DNA of 64,000 nt from Zooshikella sp050749885. GTDB lineage: Bacteria > Pseudomonadota > Gammaproteobacteria > Pseudomonadales > Zooshikellaceae. The notes below the pieces were generated by a model. The model saw only the letters and a program-made list of their open reading frames with translations. It made no database searches and was not told where the DNA came from. This document shows, in pieces, positions 18,440-28,062 of this stretch (the first letter of the stretch is position 1; every line of letters starts with the position of its first letter). The DNA lies in NCBI RefSeq assembly GCF_050749885.1, contig NZ_JBOIUB010000001.1, positions 62,001 through 126,000 of the forward strand. Direction: 5' to 3'. A program made the position numbers and the translations under genes.

Positions 18440-18748
18440 ATGACAGGCTCTGATCGAGGTAGCATGACAGTTGCGCAATTAGAGCAGCTACAAAGCGATC
18501 TGCAACATGCTTTACTAAACCAAGACTGGTCAAGTGTAACTGACTTAGATGGACGTTGTCGCCATATCGTTGGTGCTGCAATGCAGCAGGGTGCTCCCGC
18601 TGATTTATTAGTGGCTATGGGAAAATTATTAAGCACTTACCAGCACGTCATTGATGCGTGTGCTGCACATAAACAATCATTAAGTGCTGAGCTTCATCGT
18701 CTACAGCGACACAAACAAGGCGTTGCTGTTTACCAGCAAATGCAATAA
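18440..18748 (+). CDS. fliT: FliT-like flagellar chaperone
   Basis: A 102-aa all-helical protein in the fliT position directly after fliS. The ATG at 18440 is chosen because AAGGTGG lies six bases upstream; the frame also has an ATG at 18434 too close to that site. It contains an LEQLQSDLQHALLNQDW helix and a DLDGRCRHIV segment resembling Pseudomonas FliT-type proteins. FliT chaperones the FliD cap and may act as a regulator. The call rests on position and general helical pattern more than on strong motifs. Confidence 0.7.
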   Translation: MTGSDRGSMTVAQLEQLQSDLQHALLNQDWSSVTDLDGRCRHIVGAAMQQGAPADLLVAMGKLLSTYQHVIDACAAHKQSLSAELHRLQRHKQGVAVYQQMQ

Positions 18749-19124
18749 CTTTCCATAATAATATATTAGTTTGTATGAATGTATTGTTATAACCGTTCTA
18801 TTGTTGTACTTCTTTAATATCTCTCATTAGCCGTTAGAGAGAAAGTATTCATAGGTTTTTGAATACCTGCTTACTGTCTTAGGCCGAGATAATTACCCTG
18901 CCTTTAACTCTCCGAGTCATTTGACCGACGCTTTTTTATTGTCTTTACTCACACATACTGAGTCAAAAAACCAGCGTTTTTTCAAGACAACAACGGTTTT
19001 GTCAGTAACCTGTCCAAAAACTGTCTTGTTGCTTATTTGGGTCATTGAGTCGTTGTCGCAATATGTCCCGTAGGTATCCGTATTAAATACTCATTTTTTA
19101 GCGTGTGTGCAGAGAGCAACGCTC
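18749..19124. other. Intergenic region upstream of fleQ
   Basis: About 375 bases. It contains a small inverted repeat GTATTCA/TGAATAC near 18848-18869. No sigma-54 or sigma-28 motif was found, consistent with fleQ being transcribed by a housekeeping sigma factor as in Pseudomonas. Confidence 0.5.
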
Positions 19125-20591
19125 ATGTGGCAAGAAGCAAAGATACTACTCGTTGATAGTGAGCCGCATCGTCGTGATGACCTGAAGATTATTCTCGAGT
19201 TTTTGGGAGAGGAAGTCCTGCTACTTGAAGATAGTCAGTGGCAACAAGCTACTGTTGATGTTGATGCGATAAAGGATGTGGCCGCTATTTTTTTGGGGCA
19301 GATTTCCCAGCCACTTATAACGATTATCCAACATATCCATGATTGGGAGCCTTCTGTACCTGTATTACTGATTGGTGATCAGGCTCTGCCTGAGGATATG
19401 AATATGGATCATCGCCAACAAGTGATTGCTAATGTTGACTTTCCTCCCACCTATAACAAGCTGCTTGATTCTTTACATCGAGCACAGGTTTTTCGAGAGC
19501 ATTTCAATAAGAGCCGAGGTCGTGGACAGCAGCGAGAACTTCAGTTATTTCGGAGCTTGGTCGGTACCAGTCGCCAGGTGCAGAAAGTGCGGGAAATGAT
19601 GGCTCAGGTGGCGGATAAGGATGTCAGTGTACTGATTACGGGAGAGTCGGGCACGGGTAAGGAAGTGGTTGCACGAAACCTGCATTATAATTCTCATCGT
19701 CGTTCCGGACCATTTGTACCTGTGAACTGTGGGGCGATTCCCAGTGAACTGCTGGAGAGTGAATTATTTGGTCATGAAAAAGGCGCATTCACGGGGGCCA
19801 TTTCAACACGTATTGGTCGATTTGAGTTAGCCCAGGGCGGTACACTCTTCTTGGATGAAATTGGCGATATGCCTTTACAAATGCAGGTGAAATTATTACG
19901 GGTTCTGCAAGAAAAAGTGTTTGAACGCGTAGGGAGCACTAAGGCAATACAAGCCGATGTCAGAATAATTGCGGCCACCCATAAACATTTGGAAGATATG
20001 ATTCAAGAGGGAACATTCCGTGAGGACCTATACTACCGGCTTAATGTTTTTCCAATTGAAATGCCTCCCCTTCGTGAACGGGTGGAAGATATTCCGTTAT
20101 TACTGAATGAATTAATTTCACGAATGGAGAATGAAAAACGAGGGTCAATTCGTTTTAATTCAGCAGCCATTATGTCGTTGTGTCGTCATGATTGGCACGG
20201 CAATATTCGGGAGTTGGCAAACTTAGTAGAACGTTTAGCCATTATGTATCCTTATGGTGTTATTGGCGTGCAAGAACTACCGAAAAAATTTCGGCATCTT
20301 GCTCCTCAAGATGAAAGCAATGCGGATATTGCTGCTATGTTTCCTGAAACAAACATTACGTCTGGTGGCTTGGTTGGCGTTGATTCACCAGCACTATTAC
20401 CTGTTAATGGATTGGATTTAAAAGATTACCTCAGTAACCTGGAATGTTCGCTTATTAAGCAGGCGCTAGATGATAGTCATGGCGTTGTCGCCAGAGCTGC
20501 AGAGCGACTGCATATTCGCCGCACTACGTTGGTCGAAAAAATGCGTAAATATGGCCTTAACCGAAAAGAGTCATTTTCAGCGAATGGCTAA
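19125..20591 (+). CDS. fleQ: FleQ, sigma-54 flagellar master regulator
   Basis: Bacterial enhancer-binding protein of 488 aa. The ATG at 19125 gives MWQEAKILLVDSEPHR, matching the FleQ N-terminus; the longer GTG frame lacks a ribosome site. The N-terminal receiver-like domain lacks the phospho-acceptor Asp (IFLGQISQP occupies that strand), as in FleQ/FlrA. The AAA+ domain has Walker A GESGTGKE (about 173-180), the sigma-54 loop GAFTGA (about 220-225) and FLDEIGDM Walker B. The C-terminal Fis-type helix-turn-helix contains RAAERLHIRRTTLVEKM. It activates early flagellar operons and, in Pseudomonas, responds to cyclic-di-GMP. Candidate targets here are the sigma-54 promoters before fleS and fliL. 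Confidence 0.95.
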   Translation: MWQEAKILLVDSEPHRRDDLKIILEFLGEEVLLLEDSQWQQATVDVDAIKDVAAIFLGQISQPLITIIQHIHDWEPSVPVLLIGDQALPEDMNMDHRQQVIANVDFPPTYNKLLDSLHRAQVFREHFNKSRGRGQQRELQLFRSLVGTSRQVQKVREMMAQVADKDVSVLITGESGTGKEVVARNLHYNSHRRSGPFVPVNCGAIPSELLESELFGHEKGAFTGAISTRIGRFELAQGGTLFLDEIGDMPLQMQVKLLRVLQEKVFERVGSTKAIQADVRIIAATHKHLEDMIQEGTFREDLYYRLNVFPIEMPPLRERVEDIPLLLNELISRMENEKRGSIRFNSAAIMSLCRHDWHGNIRELANLVERLAIMYPYGVIGVQELPKKFRHLAPQDESNADIAAMFPETNITSGGLVGVDSPALLPVNGLDLKDYLSNLECSLIKQALDDSHGVVARAAERLHIRRTTLVEKMRKYGLNRKESFSANG

Positions 20592-20672
20592 TCAGTAACA
20601 TCTCAAAGTCTGTAAATTGACGCTCTCCGAAATCAAGTTTCTAACCTATTGAATTATCGAACTATTTAGGCT

Positions 20673-20687
20673 TGGCCTGGACCTTGC
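20673..20687 (+). promoter_or_regulatory. Sigma-54-type promoter for fleSR
   Basis: TGGCCT, five bases, TTGC, about 115 bases upstream of the fleS ATG. Spacing and the GG/GC dinucleotides are exact. FleQ control of fleSR is known in Pseudomonas. Confidence 0.75.
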
Positions 20688-20802
20688 TTTATCTGTAAAA
20701 AGTTTAACTATATCACATTGCTGTAGTCATGGCTTAGTAAGAAAGCTCGTGAGTACATGTGAATAAAGGCGCGGGTTAAGTGCCTGGCAAGGAGTCGAGC
20801 CT

Positions 20803-22140
20803 ATGACGGGCAGAGTCGAAAGGCAACGTCAAACTTCAAACTATAAAGCCGTGTCCACTGGGGCTATCTCAATGGCAGAGGCTGCCAAAACAGAACCCAG
20901 TGCATTTGCTGCAGCACTGCAGGATGTCCAGTCATCTGTAGATGATCGAACTGGGCTGGAGAAAGCATTTTCGCTGTTTAACCAAATGTCTGAGCAGCTC
21001 TCAGAGTCTTACCGTCAATTAGCTGGCAGAGTTCAGGCATTGAAAAGTGAGCTGGCCGATGTGGGCGAACAGCGGCTGCAAGAGCTGGCTGAGAAAGAGC
21101 GGCTAGCAAACCGGCTTGAGCATTTATTAAACCTGTTACCTGGTGGCGTCGTTGTGCTGGATGGTCATGGGGTCATTCAACAGTGTAATCCTGCGGCCAT
21201 TGAGCTTTTAGACGAGCCGCTTTTAGGTGAGCGCTGGCTATCAGTGATTAATCGTTGTTTTGCGCCAAGAGAAGATGATGGGCATGAAATTTCGTTGAAA
21301 AATGGTAAGCGGGTCAGTATTGCTACCCGATCACTGGAATTAGAACCTGGGCAGCTCATTCTGCTCACTGACTTGACGGAAACTCGCCGCTTACAGCAAC
21401 AGTTAAGTCACCATGAGCGGCTGTCCGCCTTAGGTAAAATGGTGGCATCACTTGCCCATCAGATTCGCACACCACTCTCAACAGCCATGCTTTATGCTGG
21501 TCATTTACAAAATCCGTCACTTCCTAGAGAAAAGTGTAGTGCTTTTGCAAACAAGCTGATGTCTAGACTAACGCACTTGGAACGGCAAGTGAGTGACATG
21601 TTGGTCTTTGCCAAAGGGGAACTGGTATTAGCAGATAAGATAATGGTTAAGGCGTTGTGGCAGGAGCTTCAGCAAGCCGTAGGCAGCGCGATGGGTATTG
21701 GCCAGGTTAAGGCTAATCGGGTCAACCTGCGTTGGCGTTATCAGTTAGAGCAACCTTACGTTATTCGTTGTAACAAGGATGCGTTAATCGGGGCGCTGAT
21801 GAACCTGGTTAACAATGCACTCGAGGCGGGGAAAACAGACCTTACCTTGGTGATCTCTTGTAGCCTCTACCAACAATACTTGCGGTTATCAGTGGTAGAT
21901 AACGGGCCTGGTATGAGTGCCAAAACCTTGGCACAAACGCAGGAACCGTTTTTTACCACTAAACCCCATGGTACAGGGCTAGGTATTGCTGTTGTACAAG
22001 CAGTGACGAAAGCGCATCAAGGTGAGTTTGCGATTCATAGCCGAGAGGGGCAAGGCACTGTCTGCCAAATCCTCCTGCCCTTAAATACATCTGCCGTTTC
22101 TGCAGGTAAACCTGAAGAGGATACATCATGGCCAAGATAA
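20803..22140 (+). CDS. fleS: FleS/FlrB sensor histidine kinase
   Basis: Cytoplasmic kinase of 445 aa that phosphorylates FleR. No transmembrane segment is visible. Order: disordered and coiled-coil N-terminus (about 1-105); PAS domain (LLPGGVVVLDGHGVIQQCNP, about 110-190); HisKA with H219 in LAHQIRTPLS; HATPase_c with an N-box (NNALEA), DNGPGM and GTGLGIAVV. AAGGAG precedes the start. The 3' end overlaps fleR by 13 bases, indicating translational coupling. Confidence 0.94.
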   Translation: MTGRVERQRQTSNYKAVSTGAISMAEAAKTEPSAFAAALQDVQSSVDDRTGLEKAFSLFNQMSEQLSESYRQLAGRVQALKSELADVGEQRLQELAEKERLANRLEHLLNLLPGGVVVLDGHGVIQQCNPAAIELLDEPLLGERWLSVINRCFAPREDDGHEISLKNGKRVSIATRSLELEPGQLILLTDLTETRRLQQQLSHHERLSALGKMVASLAHQIRTPLSTAMLYAGHLQNPSLPREKCSAFANKLMSRLTHLERQVSDMLVFAKGELVLADKIMVKALWQELQQAVGSAMGIGQVKANRVNLRWRYQLEQPYVIRCNKDALIGALMNLVNNALEAGKTDLTLVISCSLYQQYLRLSVVDNGPGMSAKTLAQTQEPFFTTKPHGTGLGIAVVQAVTKAHQGEFAIHSREGQGTVCQILLPLNTSAVSAGKPEEDTSWPR

Positions 22141-23636
22141 CCATATTGATCGTAGAAGATGATCCTGATTTACGCGAAGCGTTAGCGGATACCTTGGCGC
22201 TGACAGATTTTAATTACTTGCTGGCAGAGGACGGGCAACAAGCCATCCAGTTACTGCAAAGTAAATCCATCGATATGGTGGTATCTGATGTCAATATGCC
22301 GGAGGTGGATGGCTATCAGTTATTGCAGTGGGTTCGCCAACATTTACCTCAGCTTCCAGTGCTGCTAATGACCGCTTATGGCTCAGTAAGCCAAGCAGTC
22401 GAAGCGATGAAGCAAGGTGCCGTCGATTATCTGGTTAAGCCGTTTGAGCCTGATGCGTTATTGGCTGAAATTCGGCGGGTATTACAGGGCACCCCGAAAA
22501 AAAGTTGTGATGAGCCTGTTGCTGAAGAAGAAAGTAGTCGTCAACTGCTATTGTTAGCCAGAAAAGTAGCCGCTACGGATTCTACGGTTTTAATTACGGG
22601 TGAGAGTGGTACAGGGAAGGAGGTGCTAGCGCAGTACATCCATCAACACTCACCAAGAAGTGAGCAGCCCTTTGTGGCCATCAACTGTGCCGCCATTCCA
22701 GAAAACATGTTGGAGGCTACTTTATTTGGTCATGAAAAAGGTGCTTTTACTGGGGCTTACAGTAGTTCACCTGGAAAGTTTGAGCTGGCAAATAACGGAA
22801 CGTTGTTACTCGATGAAATTACCGAGATGCCATTAGGGTTACAGGCTAAGTTACTGCGTGTACTTCAGGAGCGAGAGGTTGAGCGGGTGGGGGGGCGTAA
22901 GACCATTCGTTTAGATGTGCGGATCATTGCAACAACGAACCGGGAAATGCTGAGTTATGTACAACGTGGTGAGTTTAGGGAAGATTTATATTACCGACTT
23001 TGTGTCTTTCCGCTGATGTGGCAGCCGTTGCGGACTCGTCAGAAAGACATTGTTCCCCTCGCAGAACGTCTTTTAGCGGTCCACTGCCGTAAGTTAAAAC
23101 ATCCCATTGTTAAGCTTAGTAATGAAGCTAAAAAAACACTCCTGCAATACACATGGCCGGGTAATGTCCGAGAGCTTGATAATGCCATTCAGCGTGCGCT
23201 GATCTTACAGCAAGGCAATATTATCCGCCCAGCTGACTTATGTTTAGCAACGGCCAGTACAACTGGCCAACCCGTGTTACCGAGCATGGTACCTACACTA
23301 AAAGAAGGCGTAATCAATACATCGGCAGCCATTGATAATAATGCACAGACTATGATGGCTAAAGAATTGGCCGCAAGTGAAATAGAGGGGGTGGATGAGA
23401 TTGCTAACAGTACAGGTACCATTATGGAGAGTAGTTTTGAGCGTGCAATAGAGTCAGGCCCATTAGGTGTGGATCTTAAACAGCGTGAATATGAGTTAAT
23501 TATTGATGCACTCCGTGCTGAAGGGGGACGGCGTAGAGAGACAGCGCTAAAGCTGGGTATCAGCCCAAGAACATTGCGTTATAAGCTCGCCAAAATGCGA
23601 GAGCAAGGTATTGATATTGAAACGATGATTGCCTAG
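22128..23636 (+). CDS. fleR: FleR/FlrC sigma-54-dependent response regulator
   Basis: A 502-aa activator of middle flagellar genes. The receiver domain has D54 in VVSDVNMPEVDG and the conserved K in LVKPFEPDA. The AAA+ domain has Walker A GESGTGKE (158-165) and the sigma-54-contacting GAFTGA (205-210). The C-terminal Fis-type helix-turn-helix contains RRETALKLGISPRTLRYKL. Unlike FleQ, the receiver is intact, so activation by FleS phosphorylation is expected. The linker between AAA+ and DNA-binding domain (about 385-450) is long and low in motifs. Confidence 0.95.
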   Translation: MAKITILIVEDDPDLREALADTLALTDFNYLLAEDGQQAIQLLQSKSIDMVVSDVNMPEVDGYQLLQWVRQHLPQLPVLLMTAYGSVSQAVEAMKQGAVDYLVKPFEPDALLAEIRRVLQGTPKKSCDEPVAEEESSRQLLLLARKVAATDSTVLITGESGTGKEVLAQYIHQHSPRSEQPFVAINCAAIPENMLEATLFGHEKGAFTGAYSSSPGKFELANNGTLLLDEITEMPLGLQAKLLRVLQEREVERVGGRKTIRLDVRIIATTNREMLSYVQRGEFREDLYYRLCVFPLMWQPLRTRQKDIVPLAERLLAVHCRKLKHPIVKLSNEAKKTLLQYTWPGNVRELDNAIQRALILQQGNIIRPADLCLATASTTGQPVLPSMVPTLKEGVINTSAAIDNNAQTMMAKELAASEIEGVDEIANSTGTIMESSFERAIESGPLGVDLKQREYELIIDALRAEGGRRRETALKLGISPRTLRYKLAKMREQGIDIETMIA

Positions 23637-23656
23637 CAGACTATGAGGCGGGACTG

Positions 23657-24010
23657 ATGAACAATAATGTCACACTCAATCGGATGATGCTTGATTTGCG
23701 AGCAATGCAACTGGAGAGCCAAATCAAGCCTGCGGTAGACCAAGTGCTTCCAGCTGAAAAAGGGTTAAGCGTTGAGCAAAAGGAAACACCTCATTTTGCT
23801 ACATTATTTAAGCAAGCCATTGATTCTGTGAATGAGTTACAACAAGAATCAAGTGATTTAAAAACGCGCTACCAGTTTAGTGATCCAGAAGTGAGCTTAT
23901 CGGATGTCATGGTGGCAGGCCAAAAAGCCAGTGTGGCTTTTGACGCTATGGTTGAAGTGCGTAATAAGTTAGTACAGGCCTATGAAGAAATTATGAAAAT
24001 GCCAGTTTAG
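23657..24010 (+). CDS. fliE: FliE, MS-ring/rod junction protein
   Basis: Basal-body protein of 117 aa connecting MS ring and rod, exported by the flagellar secretion system. The conserved C-terminal part has FATLFKQAIDSVNELQQESSD and VSLSDVMVAGQKASVAFDAMV, then VRNKLVQAYEEIMKMPV. It begins 20 bases after fleR, so it probably belongs to the fleSR transcript; no separate sigma-54 promoter was found before it. Confidence 0.96.
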   Translation: MNNNVTLNRMMLDLRAMQLESQIKPAVDQVLPAEKGLSVEQKETPHFATLFKQAIDSVNELQQESSDLKTRYQFSDPEVSLSDVMVAGQKASVAFDAMVEVRNKLVQAYEEIMKMPV

Positions 24011-24048
24011 GTTATGCATGAGTTTAGGAAGACAGGAGTAGTCGTGCA

Positions 24049-25800
24049 ATGGCTGACCCGATAACTGAACCTGGTAGCCCAGGCGCAAAAGCTGAAGGTA
24101 CAGCGGCTGTACCCATGGCTCGAAGTGGCAATCCATTCTTTGATGTACTCAATGATTTGTCAATTTCTCGGCAAGTGCTCTTTTTAGTAGGACTGGCAGC
24201 CAGTGTAGCCATTGGTTTTGGCATTGTTTTATGGTCTCAGGAGCCGGACTTTCAACCCATTTATGGCTCTTTGGAAGGCTATGATGCAGCTCAAGTGCTG
24301 AATGTGCTGGAAACCAGTGATATCCGCTATAAGGTTGAACCGAAAAGTGGCGCTATTTTAGTACCCGCAGAACATGTTGCTGAAGCACGACTCAAGCTGG
24401 CAGCGGCGGGTATTAAAAGTGACAGCACGGTCGGTTTGGAAGTATTGGATAAAGAACAGGAGCTGGGTACCAGTCAGTTTCTGGAAAATGCACGGTACCG
24501 CCGGGGATTGGAAGGTGAACTTGCTCGTACGATTGCCAGTATGCGCGCGGTAAAATCGGCACGTGTGCATTTGGCTATACCTCGACGCACAGTATTTGTT
24601 CGCGACCGCCGTAAGCCCAGTGCTTCGGTATTTATTGATTTGCAGCCAATGCGAGGATTAAAGCCCGACCAAGTGAGTGCTATTCGTAACTTGGTGGCAT
24701 CCAGTGTGCCTGATATGGCTGCAATTGACGTTACAGTGGTTGATCAGCATGGCACATTATTATCAGTTGAGGAACGCAAGGAAGATACAGAGTTAAAAAT
24801 TGCCAATCAACAACTGGCTTATACCGTTCGTGTTGAAGAAAAGCTAACACAACGTGTGCACAATATTTTAGAACCCATCTTAGGTAAAAATAATTATCAA
24901 GCAGAAGTATCAACCGATATAGATTTTAATAATATTGAGCAAGCTGTAGAGCAATTTAATCCAGATGCGCCAGCCATTCGCAGTGAACAGTTGTTAGATG
25001 AGACGCAAGGTGCAAAAAGTACGGCGAGTGGTGTACCTGGGGCATTATCAAATCAACCACCTGGTGAAGTCACTGTTCCTGAACAAGTTGATACAGAAAA
25101 TCAGGCTGCGACGGTTACGGCTACAGAAAATACCTCTGCTTCGAAAGCCGTTAATTCTCGCTCGAAAAAGACCCGAAATTATGAACTGGATAAAACAGTT
25201 AGTTATACCCGGTTTCAGCAAGGGCAGATCAGGCGATTAACGGTTGCAGTTGTCGTTAATGATCGAGCGGCGGTGAATCCTGACTCTGGCGAAGTGACAT
25301 ACTCTCCCTGGAGTCAGGCGGATCTTGATCGTTTTTCCCAGCTGGTAAAAGATGCTGTAGGGTTTGATGTGACTCGGGGTGACAGTGTTAATGTGGTTAA
25401 TGCTTCTTTTGTGCCTTCTCCTGAAGAGGTAATTCCCCCGGTTAGTTTTTGGACAGAACCCTGGTTTTGGGAGGTGGTCAAACAGGTACTGGCTGGCATA
25501 TTTATAATCGTGCTGCTGTTTGGAGTCGTCAGACCTATGGTACTGAGTTTGTTTGGTAAGAAAAAAGAAAAAGAGGATGAATTAGCCGTACTGGGTGGAC
25601 CTGAAGGGGATGCTTTTGGTGAGTTTTCTGACACCGAAATGGCACAGGATCAAGTGAGTTTATCTGGGGGAGGAAGTATGTTACTGCCAGGTCCCCATGA
25701 AGGTTATGAGCAGCAGCTTAATGCAGTCAAAGGCTTAGTAGCTGAGGACCCTGGTCGGGTCGCGCAAGTCATTAAACAATGGGTAACCGAAGATGGCTGA
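24049..25800 (+). CDS. fliF: FliF, MS-ring protein
   Basis: Inner-membrane MS-ring subunit, 583 aa, close to family length. The N-terminal transmembrane segment is near residues 39-60 (VLFLVGLAASVAIGFGIVLW). The periplasmic YscJ-like ring-building domain includes QFLENARYRRGLEGELARTI and VHLAIPRRTVFVRDRRKPSA. A disordered insert lies at about 305-375. The second transmembrane segment is near 470-495. The cytoplasmic tail carries the FliG-binding region. The last eight bases overlap fliG. Confidence 0.97.
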   Translation: MADPITEPGSPGAKAEGTAAVPMARSGNPFFDVLNDLSISRQVLFLVGLAASVAIGFGIVLWSQEPDFQPIYGSLEGYDAAQVLNVLETSDIRYKVEPKSGAILVPAEHVAEARLKLAAAGIKSDSTVGLEVLDKEQELGTSQFLENARYRRGLEGELARTIASMRAVKSARVHLAIPRRTVFVRDRRKPSASVFIDLQPMRGLKPDQVSAIRNLVASSVPDMAAIDVTVVDQHGTLLSVEERKEDTELKIANQQLAYTVRVEEKLTQRVHNILEPILGKNNYQAEVSTDIDFNNIEQAVEQFNPDAPAIRSEQLLDETQGAKSTASGVPGALSNQPPGEVTVPEQVDTENQAATVTATENTSASKAVNSRSKKTRNYELDKTVSYTRFQQGQIRRLTVAVVVNDRAAVNPDSGEVTYSPWSQADLDRFSQLVKDAVGFDVTRGDSVNVVNASFVPSPEEVIPPVSFWTEPWFWEVVKQVLAGIFIIVLLFGVVRPMVLSLFGKKKEKEDELAVLGGPEGDAFGEFSDTEMAQDQVSLSGGGSMLLPGPHEGYEQQLNAVKGLVAEDPGRVAQVIKQWVTEDG

Positions 25801-26854
25801 GGCACAAGCAAGTCCAGCACCCACTCAAAGTGCGGGTGCTACTGAAGAAACGGCTCTGGCCTCCAGAATGTCTGGCGTACAGCGTGCGGCTATTTTTTTG
25901 TTGAGTCTTGGTGAGTCTGAAGCAGCAGAAGTCTTGCGTCATATGGGACCAAAAGAAGTTCAGCGTGTAGGTGCGGCCATGGCGGCAATGGATAATGTTA
26001 ATCGCAGCCAAGTGACATCAGTGCTGAAGTTCTTTATTGAGATTGTGCGTAATGAAACGGGCTTAGGTGTGGGTGCTGACGGTTATATCCGCAAAATGTT
26101 AACTCAAGCGTTAGGTGAAGACAAAGCCAGTGGCTTAATTGATCGTATTTTACTGGGGGGAAATACGACAGGATTGGATACATTGAAATGGATGGAACCA
26201 AGAGCTGTGGCTGATGTAATTCGTTATGAACACCCACAAATACAGGCGATTGTTGTTGCCTATTTGGACCCGGACCAATCGGCGGAAATTCTCAGCTATT
26301 TTGACCCAAAAGTACGGTTAGACATTATGTTACGGGTTGCAGGATTAACCACTGTTCAGCCTGCAGCATTACAGGAATTGAATGATATTTTAGAACGCCA
26401 GTTTTCGGGTAGTGGTACGACCAAAACGACCTCTATGGGAGGGGTGAAGCGCGTTGCAGATATTATGAACTATGTAGAAGGTTCTATTGAAGCGCCACTG
26501 ATGGAGTCAATCAAACAGGTTGATGAGGACTTGGGGACTCAAATCGAAGATTTGATGTTTGTCTTTGATAATTTGGCTGATGTAGATGATCGTGGTATCC
26601 AGGCATTACTTAGAGAGGTCTCTTCAGATGTTTTGATTATTGCTCTCAAAGGGGCTGACGAAACCGTTAAAGAGAAAATCTTTAAAAATATGTCAAAACG
26701 TGCTGCTGAGTTGCTCAGGGATGATTTAGAAGCGAAAGGACCTGTCCGGATCAGTGAAGTTGAAACATCTCAAAAAGAAATTCTGACGATTGCTCGACGG
26801 ATGGCCGAAGCAGGTGAAATAGCTTTGGGTAAAGGTGGCGAGGAAATGGTTTAG
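25793..26854 (+). CDS. fliG: FliG, motor switch protein
   Basis: C-ring rotor protein of 353 aa that binds FliF and contacts the stator. The N-terminal domain includes GVQRAAIFLLSLGESEAAEV. The middle domain contains the EHPQ motif in RYEHPQIQAIVVAYLDPDQS. The C-terminal torque domain has the charged helix DDRGIQALLREVSSDVLIIALKG with the conserved R/D/E residues. Overlap with fliF indicates coupled translation. Confidence 0.97.
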   Translation: MAEAQASPAPTQSAGATEETALASRMSGVQRAAIFLLSLGESEAAEVLRHMGPKEVQRVGAAMAAMDNVNRSQVTSVLKFFIEIVRNETGLGVGADGYIRKMLTQALGEDKASGLIDRILLGGNTTGLDTLKWMEPRAVADVIRYEHPQIQAIVVAYLDPDQSAEILSYFDPKVRLDIMLRVAGLTTVQPAALQELNDILERQFSGSGTTKTTSMGGVKRVADIMNYVEGSIEAPLMESIKQVDEDLGTQIEDLMFVFDNLADVDDRGIQALLREVSSDVLIIALKGADETVKEKIFKNMSKRAAELLRDDLEAKGPVRISEVETSQKEILTIARRMAEAGEIALGKGGEEMV

Positions 26855-26871
26855 GGGATAGGTTTTGACAT

Positions 26872-28062
26872 ATGCCAAAATCGCAAGAAAGCACCATTAT
26901 TCGAGGCGAAGCAGCAAAAGCCTTTCAAAAACTAGGACTACCTAATTTTACAGGTGCCAAACATCTTGTTCGTAGCCAAGCTAAAAATGACCCAAAAGGG
27001 CCGCATTACATCCCTAAAGAGTCGGTGCATTATGTTCCTCGCTCAACCGTTAAGTCAGAAAAAAATGCACATTCAGCTACAGCTCATAGCCCACCACCTA
27101 AACCAGATTCTCAAGCCATCAAGCCAAAGATGTCTCCTGGTCATGAGCAAAAAACAGCGCCTAAAAATAGGTTGGAGAATGAAGTCAAGGATGCGAGTGA
27201 AGCGATACCTCCAGCGGTGACGCATTACCCACCGACAACGACAGGCAGCGAACAGCCGGCGTTGACCGTCGAAGCATTGCTGGATGCCTTGGATAAAGCA
27301 CGTGATAAAGGCTATCAGGATGGTTTGGCTTTAGGTCAGCAGGAAGGTAAAAGCAGTGGCTTGGTTGAGGGGCAAAAACAAGGTTATGAAGAAGGTTATC
27401 AAAAAGGTGTTCAAGAAGGTCAGCAAGCGGGACGGCAAGCCATTCAAGGTGAATTGCAACAGATTCAGCAACAGTTGGCTTCAGTATTAGATGGATTATT
27501 CCAACCCTTGTCTGAGCAGGATGAGCAATTAACCAAGGTATTGGTGGATATGGTTACTCAGATTGCGCGCAATGTCATTCATCGAGAGCTTCATGCGGAC
27601 TCAAGCCAAATTACTACTTTGGTAAAAGAAGCGATGCGCATGCTACCCGCAGGCGGGCAAGCGATTCACGTGTATTTACATCCCCAAGATTTGGGATATA
27701 TCCGTGATCTTCAGCAGCAACTTCAAGCGACATGGCAGTTATTTCCTGATGAGCAATTGTTGCCTGGTGGTTGTCGTGTTGAGACCAATCACAGCATGGT
27801 TGATGCAAGCGTTGCTTCACGATTGGCGCATTATGTGGATGCCATAGCTGAGCAGCATCTGCATGTGCATGCCGTCAGTCTTGAGCAGATGCAACATCAA
27901 GTACCTCCAGACTCATCTTCAGCAAAAGCAGCTAACGCTATAGCGAATACCAAACCCTCAGTACCAAGTGCTGATCAGGCACAAGCAGAGACGCTGAGTT
28001 CAACATCTTCAGATAACAACACAGGCAAGCCAAATGAGACTCAAGCGCCTGGCACTGACTGA
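26872..28062 (+). CDS. fliH: FliH, flagellar export ATPase regulator
   Basis: Negative regulator of the FliI ATPase. At 396 aa it is considerably longer than typical FliH (about 230-270). The extra length is a proline/serine/lysine-rich disordered N-terminus (about 40-130) and a polar C-terminal tail. The middle has GxxxG-type repeats typical of FliH (GYQDGLALGQQEGKSSGLVE and onward, about 143-185). The FliI-interacting domain follows (LVDMVTQIARNVIHREL, then PDEQLLPGGCRVET). The 3' end overlaps fliI by 29 bases. Confidence 0.93.
   Translation: MPKSQESTIIRGEAAKAFQKLGLPNFTGAKHLVRSQAKNDPKGPHYIPKESVHYVPRSTVKSEKNAHSATAHSPPPKPDSQAIKPKMSPGHEQKTAPKNRLENEVKDASEAIPPAVTHYPPTTTGSEQPALTVEALLDALDKARDKGYQDGLALGQQEGKSSGLVEGQKQGYEEGYQKGVQEGQQAGRQAIQGELQQIQQQLASVLDGLFQPLSEQDEQLTKVLVDMVTQIARNVIHRELHADSSQITTLVKEAMRMLPAGGQAIHVYLHPQDLGYIRDLQQQLQATWQLFPDEQLLPGGCRVETNHSMVDASVASRLAHYVDAIAEQHLHVHAVSLEQMQHQVPPDSSSAKAANAIANTKPSVPSADQAQAETLSSTSSDNNTGKPNETQAPGTD

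Noticed and set aside
18847..18869. Small hairpin upstream of fleQ as a terminator
   Set aside because: The stem is AT-rich and not followed by a T run; kept only as a note in the intergenic entry.
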